In this document: in pieces, positions 34,394 to 39,717 of the stretch
Position numbering within the stretch: the first letter of the stretch is position 1
Layout: each line of letters begins with the position of its first letter
Origin: B16-G9 sp964400655
GTDB taxonomy: Bacteria > Bacteroidota > Bacteroidia > Bacteroidales > F082
Assembly (NCBI GenBank): GCA_964400655.1
Contig: CAYNVN010000076.1
Location: 1 to 39,717, forward strand
Length of the DNA: 39,717 bases
Direction of reading: 5' to 3'
Notes under the pieces: model-generated
Told to the model about the DNA's origin: nothing
Seen by the model: only the letters and a program-made list of their open reading frames with translations
Database searches by the model: none
Position numbers and translations under genes: made by a program

Positions 34394-35365
34394 ATGACTA
34401 CTTATAAATCAGATGTAGAAGCCGTTGAGGCATTTGTTAATAAATACAAGCTGCTGCAAACCGAAATCGCAAAAGTTATTGTCGGGCAGGAAGAGACCAT
34501 TAAAAATACACTGATTTCGATTTTTAGTCAGGGTCATGTACTTTTGGTGGGCGTACCCGGCCTGGCTAAAACACTGTTGGTAAACACCATAGGTAAAGTA
34601 CTGGGACTTTCATTTAACCGCATTCAGTTTACCCCCGATTTGATGCCGTCCGACATTATCGGAACCGAAATACTGGACGAAAACCGTAAATTCAAATTTA
34701 TCAAAGGGCCTGTTTTTGCCAACATCATTCTTGCCGACGAAATCAACCGTACGCCGCCAAAAACCCAGTCGGCACTGCTTGAAGCCATGCAGGAAAAATC
34801 GGTTACCGTGGCCGGAGCATCTTACAAACTCGACGAACCGTTTTTTGTACTCGCCACCCAAAACCCCATCGAACAGGAAGGAACCTACCCGTTACCCGAA
34901 GCACAACTGGACCGTTTTATGTTCAACCTTATCCTTGATTACCCCTCGGCACAGGAAGAAATTGATGTGGTTAAACGCACCACAACGGCAAAAACCTCAG
35001 AAGCTTCCGAAGTAATGAATGCCGGTGAAATATTGTTCTTCCAGCAGTTGGTACGTAAAATCCCCGTAGCTGATAATGTGATGGAGTATGCGGTAAACCT
35101 TGTTTCAAAAACAAGACCGGGTACCCAATCAGCTCACGAATGGGCTAACAAATTCCTAAACTGGGGAGCAGGACCCCGAGCTTCGCAATACCTTATCATC
35201 GGAGCTAAAACCCATGCTGCCGCTAACGGTAAATTTTCTCCCGATATTGAAGATGTTAAAGCCGTTGCTTTGCCTATCCTGCGACATCGTATCGTAAGAA
35301 ATTATAAAGCGGAAGCCGAAGGTATATCTCTGGACGACATCATAAATAAATTAATGAACGGATAA
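34394..35365 (+). CDS. MoxR-family AAA+ ATPase
   Basis: The product is 323 aa. Walker A GVPGLAKT is at 53-60, Walker B IILADE at 111-116, followed by INRTPPKTQSALLEAMQEKS and the sensor region FVLATQNPIEQEGTYPLPEA. MoxR ATPases act with VWA or DUF58 proteins as chaperones for metal insertion or envelope complexes. Here no VWA or DUF58 partner follows; the next gene is an LruC lipoprotein after a 268-base gap with its own promoter. The ATPase probably belongs to the SurA operon, 20 bases behind it, and its partner must be elsewhere. Confidence 0.94.
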   Translation: MTTYKSDVEAVEAFVNKYKLLQTEIAKVIVGQEETIKNTLISIFSQGHVLLVGVPGLAKTLLVNTIGKVLGLSFNRIQFTPDLMPSDIIGTEILDENRKFKFIKGPVFANIILADEINRTPPKTQSALLEAMQEKSVTVAGASYKLDEPFFVLATQNPIEQEGTYPLPEAQLDRFMFNLILDYPSAQEEIDVVKRTTTAKTSEASEVMNAGEILFFQQLVRKIPVADNVMEYAVNLVSKTRPGTQSAHEWANKFLNWGAGPRASQYLIIGAKTHAAANGKFSPDIEDVKAVALPILRHRIVRNYKAEAEGISLDDIINKLMNG

Positions 35366-35458
35366 TTTTTTCTTAAGGTGTCACCACACAACTGCTAATC
35401 TTTTGATAATTCGGCCATCCACGCAGTATAATCGAATCCTAAAATATTTTTATTATTC

Positions 35459-35489
35459 TTTGTTCATATTGGTTTTTTGTGTATCTTTG
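35459..35489 (+). promoter_or_regulatory. Promoter of the first LruC gene
   Basis: TTTG at 35459-35462, exactly 19 bases and TATCTTTG at 35482-35489 give a full Bacteroidota consensus promoter. The start point is predicted near 35494, leaving a long leader of about 140 bases before the ATG at 35634. Confidence 0.75.
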
Positions 35490-35495
35490 ATATTT

Positions 35496-35514
35496 TATTC
35501 CCATACTGGGAATA
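35496..35514 (+). repeat. Inverted repeat at the predicted 5' end of the LruC leader
   Basis: TATTCCC (35496-35502) pairs with GGGAATA (35508-35514) around ATACT. Its position at the predicted transcription start suits an operator or a 5' protective hairpin. The remaining leader to 35633 shows nothing recognisable as a riboswitch. Confidence 0.5.
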
Positions 35515-35633
35515 CAGGCGGGCAATAAAGTTTTGTAACGCTTTGATATTTAATCCTATTTAACTATATTTACAGTTTGGTATGATTTTTTGAATAGATT
35601 AACAAAAGTATATCACCTAAAAATAATAAAGCC

Positions 35634-37517
35634 ATGAAAACAAAAATTTATTTATTGATGGCAGCCCTGGCTGCATTTGTTTTCTTCAACAGCGGTTGCA
35701 AGAAAACAACAACTGACGACACCATAACCATGAAGGATTTGCAAATTCCTGATGGCTTTACTTTTGAAACCACCAAAGAAGTTAAAGTTACCATAATAAT
35801 GCCACAAAGCATTGATTTTAACGATACTTACAGGAGCCGGTTTAATATTTATACAGCCAACCCCGACGAAGGAGGAAAATTGCTATTGGCAGGAAGTTTT
35901 GATAACGACCGGAAATTTACCGGAACATTAAAAGTTCCTCAGGCACTTAACGAAGTTTATGTAACAACCATTGCCGGAGCACTCTCCGTTCCCGTTAGCG
36001 AAGCAACGTTTAAAGAAGATGGTGTTATTATCAATTTTGGCGACGAATACGGATTTACTCCTCCCGACACAACAGAACCAGGAAAAAAATCAACATCCAT
36101 TGAAAATTACGATATTGTACCGGCCAAATCAATTATGTTAAGCGGCGCAAACCTTGTCGGTAACGGCGATTTTGAAAATAACGATTTCGGCACCATTCGA
36201 TACTGGAGTACCCCCCACCCTGTTGACGGCAAATGGTATTTCACCCAGTATCAGGGCAGCATGGAATGGACAAACGACGACGGCAACAACGTGGTACGAT
36301 CACCCTGGACTGAACCCGGAAACTACTATTATGGCGGTGTCTCCCAAATGATTAACGCCTCGGCAGGTGACGTTGTTACCTTTTCTGCCGACATTAAAAG
36401 CGTGGGTACTAATAACAGGCTCTACTCCTGGCTTTATTTAATTCCCCGTAATGCAGGAGGTTCCGTTCTTGCCTATTATAATGTAAGATATTACCGCCCC
36501 TCGGCCAACTGGACTAACAAAACACTTATTGCAACCATGCCAAACGGAACCGCAACCTGCCAGGTACTGGTTTGGACAAACGATTATACTGCCAATGCTG
36601 CCGTTTATGTTGACAATGTTGTTGTTACAGGCCCTGTTACCGATGCCGACAACGATGGGGTTGACGATGACCTTGACGATTATCCAAACGACCCCGACAG
36701 AGCCTTTAACGTTTATTATCCAAACAAAACCGACTGGGGAACACTGGCCTTTGAAGATTTGTGGCCCGGCGAAGGCGATTACGATTTCAACGACCTGGTT
36801 TTAGATTATCATTTTAAATCGGTTTTAAACTCTTCAAACCAGCTGGTAGAATTTTTTATGGATTACTCAACCCGTGCAGTAGGCGCAAGCCTTGTCAACG
36901 GCTTTGCTTTAATGCTTGGAGGCGACCCCGCAAACATCAACTCGGTTACCGGCTCACAAATGACCGAAAATTACATCTCGCTTAACAGCAACGGAACCGA
37001 ACAAAACCAAAGCAAAACCGTTATCTTTTTATTCGACAATGCCTTTAACACCATAGGATCGTCGGGTTCGCAATTTGTTAACACCAAAGAGGATGTCCCT
37101 TACGTCGATCCCGATACCAGCCAACTGGTGGTAACCTATACCGATCCCGTTTCTACCGATATAACAGGTACCGCCCCCTATAACCCTTTTATTGTTGTTG
37201 ACAAAACCAGAGGTAAAGAGGTACATCTGGCAGGAAATGTTCCGACCGACCTGGTGGATACCGGCCTGTTTGGCACATGGGCCGATGACTCAGACCCTGC
37301 AACAGGCAAGTATTATCAAACCGTTAACAACCTGCCCTGGGCACTTGACCTGCCCGTTTCATTCGATTATCCTGTTGAACAGGTCGAAATCCTGAATGCT
37401 TACAATCATTTCAAAGAGTGGGCAGAATCGGGCGGAAGCGTTTATGACGACTGGTATGAAGATAATTCGGGCTACAGAAATGATAAAAATATTTACACGC
37501 CACCTAAAGATAAATAA
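35634..37517 (+). CDS. LruC-domain lipoprotein, first paralogue
   Basis: The product is 627 aa. A lipoprotein signal ends FFNSGC with Cys22 as the lipid site. Residues about 35-145 are an N-terminal beta domain (DLQIPDGFTFETTKEVKVTI). About 170-335 is a jelly-roll, carbohydrate-binding-module-like domain (LVGNGDFENNDFGTIRYWST, VYVDNVVVTGP). DADNDGVDDDLDDYPNDP is a thrombospondin type 3-like calcium loop. The remainder is the LruC domain, with AFNVYYPNKTDWGTLAFEDL, WPGEGDYDFNDLVLDYHF and LPWALDLPVSFDYPVEQ. LruC proteins are surface or periplasmic lipoproteins of unknown biochemical role. It has its own promoter and a near twin 146 bases downstream. Confidence 0.9.
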   Translation: MKTKIYLLMAALAAFVFFNSGCKKTTTDDTITMKDLQIPDGFTFETTKEVKVTIIMPQSIDFNDTYRSRFNIYTANPDEGGKLLLAGSFDNDRKFTGTLKVPQALNEVYVTTIAGALSVPVSEATFKEDGVIINFGDEYGFTPPDTTEPGKKSTSIENYDIVPAKSIMLSGANLVGNGDFENNDFGTIRYWSTPHPVDGKWYFTQYQGSMEWTNDDGNNVVRSPWTEPGNYYYGGVSQMINASAGDVVTFSADIKSVGTNNRLYSWLYLIPRNAGGSVLAYYNVRYYRPSANWTNKTLIATMPNGTATCQVLVWTNDYTANAAVYVDNVVVTGPVTDADNDGVDDDLDDYPNDPDRAFNVYYPNKTDWGTLAFEDLWPGEGDYDFNDLVLDYHFKSVLNSSNQLVEFFMDYSTRAVGASLVNGFALMLGGDPANINSVTGSQMTENYISLNSNGTEQNQSKTVIFLFDNAFNTIGSSGSQFVNTKEDVPYVDPDTSQLVVTYTDPVSTDITGTAPYNPFIVVDKTRGKEVHLAGNVPTDLVDTGLFGTWADDSDPATGKYYQTVNNLPWALDLPVSFDYPVEQVEILNAYNHFKEWAESGGSVYDDWYEDNSGYRNDKNIYTPPKDK

Positions 37518-37612
37518 TGGTCTTTATATTGGATTTTCTTCTCAAATTGAAACATACTTAATCAAAATAAATAACACACACATTGCGCAATTCCTTCAGG
37601 TTAACCCGCAAT

Positions 37613-37647
37613 AAACTATGGCACAATTTTGGTTGTGCCATAGTTTT
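37613..37647 (+). terminator. Terminator-like hairpin between the two LruC genes
   Basis: A perfect 14-bp stem (37613-37626 with 37633-37646) and a six-base loop TTTTGG ends in TTTT. It lies only 17 bases before the second LruC ATG, where no consensus -7 box fits, so the second gene may rely on read-through. Confidence 0.8.
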
Positions 37648-37663
37648 ATCAATTTAAATTATT

Positions 37664-39532
37664 ATGAAAAAATATTTTATTATACCTATTGCTTTAAGCA
37701 TCCTGTTATTTGCGAATACCGGCTGTAATAAAACAACCCCCGTAAAAACACCAACCATTGACGACATTAACGTACCTGACGGTTTTACTTACGAAACAAC
37801 CCGTGAAGTGGATATAAAAATTGTTATGCCCGGATCGGTAGATTTTAACAACTACAGGGGAAGGTTTGATATTTACACAACCGAAGACGGAAATAAAAAC
37901 AAACATGTTTACTCCGGTAGTTTTAACAAAGCTGGAATATTTGAAGGCACCATTAAAATACCCAATAAAATTGATGAACTTTTGATTTCCACCATAGCCG
38001 GAAACATGATTATAGCCGTTCCCGAAAACCAATTGAAAGAGGGAGGCGTAACAGCAGACTTTGGTGACGACTATATTAAAACTCCGCCCGACTCCGTTAC
38101 TGTTCTTAAAAATACTTTTAATAAAACAACATCAACCTATAAAAAAACATTAACAACCGTTTCGCCGGTTAACATGGTTACCAACGGCGATTTTGAAGTG
38201 AATGATTTTGACGATATCTTTTGGTGGAGTACACCCCATCCCGTTGACCAAAAATGGCACAGAACCACCAAATATGCTCCCGGAGAATGGTACAACGACG
38301 GAGGAAACCATGTGGCAAGGTCGCCATACCTAAACGGCCACTACGCCGGTGGTTTTTCGCAAATGATAACGGTTAGCCCGGGAAATATAGTCACCTTTAC
38401 AGGCGACATAAAGGCTTCTTTTCCCGCAACAGGCAACCAGCTCAGATCATGGATGTACCTGATACCTTACAATTCGGCAGGCAGTCCGATTGACTATTTT
38501 GCAGTCGAATACGTCCCGCCTGCAACAACATGGACAAGCAAACAACTTGTAGCCACCATGCCTGCCAATACGGTAAAATGTCAGGTACTTTTTTGGGCTC
38601 ACGATTTAAAAGTTAACGGATCTGTTATGTTTGACAATGCAATTGTAACCATTACGGGACCCGACTCGGATAACGACGGAGTACCGGATGACGACGATGA
38701 TTATCCAAACGATCCGGAAAGAGCGTTTAATGTATATTATCCCAATGAAACCGACTGGGGAACACTGGCCTTTGAAGATTTGTGGCCCGGTAAAGGTGAT
38801 TACGATTTTAACGATTTAATATTTGACTATCATTTTAAATCGGTTTTAAATGCACAAAACAATCTGGTTGAATTTTTTACCGATTATTCCGTCAGAGCAG
38901 TAGGTGCCAGCCTGGAAAACGGCCTGGGCTTTATGATTGGCGGCGACCCTTCAAATGTCGCAACAATTACCGGAACCCGGTTTACCGAAAACTATATTAA
39001 CCTTAATGCCAACGGAACCGAGCAAAACCAAACCAATACGGTTATTGTTTTGTTTGATAATTCATTTTCAATGATCGACCCTTCGGGTTCAACTTTTATC
39101 AATACCAAACCCGAAGTACCCTATGTTGATCCGGATACCAACCAACTGTATGTCTATTTTACAAACCCGGTTTCAACCAGCATAACCGGAACGGCTCCTT
39201 ACAATCCTTTCCTTATTGTTGACAAAACCAGAGGCAAAGAGGTACACCTGTCAGGGAACATACCAACCGATTTAGCCGACACGGCGCTGTTTGGAACATG
39301 GGCCGACGATTCCGATCCCGCTACGGGTAAATACTACCAAACGGTTAACAATTTACCGTGGGCACTCGACCTGCCCGTATCATTCGACTATCCGGTTGAG
39401 CAGATTGAAATAATCCATGCTTACAACCATTTTGTTGAATGGGCCGAATCGGGTGGCAGCAGCTATCCCGACTGGTACGAAGACAATGCAGGGTATCGTA
39501 ACAGTACCAACATTTATACGCCCGCACCGTAA
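37664..39532 (+). CDS. LruC-domain lipoprotein, second paralogue
   Basis: The product is 622 aa with the same order as its upstream twin: lipobox FANTGC (Cys21), N-terminal beta domain (DINVPDGFTYETTREVDIKI), CBM-like domain (MVTNGDFEVNDFDDIFWWST), calcium loop DSDNDGVPDDDDDYPNDP and LruC domain (WGTLAFEDLWPGKGDYDFND). The C-terminal 60 residues are almost identical between the two proteins, while the N-terminal domains differ clearly. It is expected to be lipid-anchored with the LruC part exposed. The ligand and function are unknown. No promoter of its own is evident behind the hairpin at 37613-37647. Confidence 0.9.
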   Translation: MKKYFIIPIALSILLFANTGCNKTTPVKTPTIDDINVPDGFTYETTREVDIKIVMPGSVDFNNYRGRFDIYTTEDGNKNKHVYSGSFNKAGIFEGTIKIPNKIDELLISTIAGNMIIAVPENQLKEGGVTADFGDDYIKTPPDSVTVLKNTFNKTTSTYKKTLTTVSPVNMVTNGDFEVNDFDDIFWWSTPHPVDQKWHRTTKYAPGEWYNDGGNHVARSPYLNGHYAGGFSQMITVSPGNIVTFTGDIKASFPATGNQLRSWMYLIPYNSAGSPIDYFAVEYVPPATTWTSKQLVATMPANTVKCQVLFWAHDLKVNGSVMFDNAIVTITGPDSDNDGVPDDDDDYPNDPERAFNVYYPNETDWGTLAFEDLWPGKGDYDFNDLIFDYHFKSVLNAQNNLVEFFTDYSVRAVGASLENGLGFMIGGDPSNVATITGTRFTENYINLNANGTEQNQTNTVIVLFDNSFSMIDPSGSTFINTKPEVPYVDPDTNQLYVYFTNPVSTSITGTAPYNPFLIVDKTRGKEVHLSGNIPTDLADTALFGTWADDSDPATGKYYQTVNNLPWALDLPVSFDYPVEQIEIIHAYNHFVEWAESGGSSYPDWYEDNAGYRNSTNIYTPAP

Positions 39533-39533
39533 A

Positions 39534-39607
39534 GTTTTATTTCCTGTTTCAAAACACGATTCTTCCGGAAATAAAACACGCTGTTTACTGAAAAACCACG
39601 GGTTTTT
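39534..39607 (+). terminator. Tandem hairpins after the second LruC gene
   Basis: An 11-bp exact inverted repeat (39534-39544 with 39567-39577, 22-base loop) is followed by a compact stem AAAAACC/GGTTTTT (39591-39597, 39601-39607) running into TTTTTT. The second is the better terminator candidate. The remaining bases to 39717 show nothing recognisable. Confidence 0.55.
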
Positions 39608-39717
39608 TAAGTTATCTGATTTTAAAACGTTGCTTACCGCAACAGCTATTTATCAGCAATGATAATAATGGCAAATATATTGTTCTTTATCCCATTTGTA
39701 CATTGAAGTTGTTTAAA

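Noticed and set aside
35395..35463. 22-codon open stretch on the minus strand ending GFDYTAWMAELSKD then TAG
   Set aside because: It reads like a protein tail but has no start, and the first LruC promoter begins at its edge. Too short to call; possibly a decayed gene remnant.

Overview
This window comes from a Bacteroidota genome, most likely order Bacteroidales or Marinilabiliales. The evidence is the moderately AT-rich DNA, the almost complete absence of Shine-Dalgarno sequences, and the repeated occurrence of the phylum's promoter -7 box (TAnnTTTG, sometimes with TTTG or TTG 19 bases upstream). Type IX secretion (T9SS) sorting domains and the gene content (LruC-domain lipoproteins, a DUF1573 lipoprotein, a guaB-parvulin-SurA run) point the same way. 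The standard code is in use, because TAG ends rpsR and TGA ends panB. Taxonomy below phylum is inferred.

Region 1 (1-7670, minus strand) is a run of large secreted surface proteins built from cohesin-like, Ig/PKD-like and dockerin-like modules, two of them with clear T9SS C-terminal sorting domains. The promoter-proximal member is cut by two in-frame stop codons (TAG then TGA, 48 bases apart) that fall between the two halves of its dockerin-like domain. The last member runs off the left edge. Region 2 (7671-12634) is housekeeping: a DUF1573 lipoprotein, lepA with a nearly leaderless promoter, the rpsF-rpsR-rplI operon with a strong promoter and terminator, and a SpoU-type RNA methyltransferase. 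rplI has a perfect AGGAGG, the only one at a start codon here.

Region 3 (12631-19826) holds an Nramp metal transporter, an AlgX-like/AlgI-like pair for polysaccharide O-acetylation, thymidine kinase, a Pro/Glu/Lys-rich protein of unknown role and an M28 peptidase. Region 4 (19827-23607) opens with an intergenic repeat patch, then panB and an RluA-type pseudouridine synthase (overlapping), a c5-like cytochrome lipoprotein and glyA.

Region 5 (23733-28345) is an apparent operon of an active/inactive pair of M16 peptidases coupled to a T9SS type B (gliding-type C-terminal domain) surface protein. Region 6 (28475-35365) runs guaB, a two-domain parvulin, a SurA-like lipoprotein, SurA and MoxR. This is an envelope protein-folding module broken by a perfect 21-bp inverted repeat. 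Region 7 (35459-39717) carries two paralogous LruC-domain lipoproteins separated by a terminator-like hairpin.

Overall the window mixes core metabolism and translation with cell-surface export, folding and display. The items most worth a second look are the split cohesin/dockerin-type surface locus, the lone Shine-Dalgarno in the bS6-bS18-bL9 operon, the tandem LruC pair and the long hairpins inside apparent operons.
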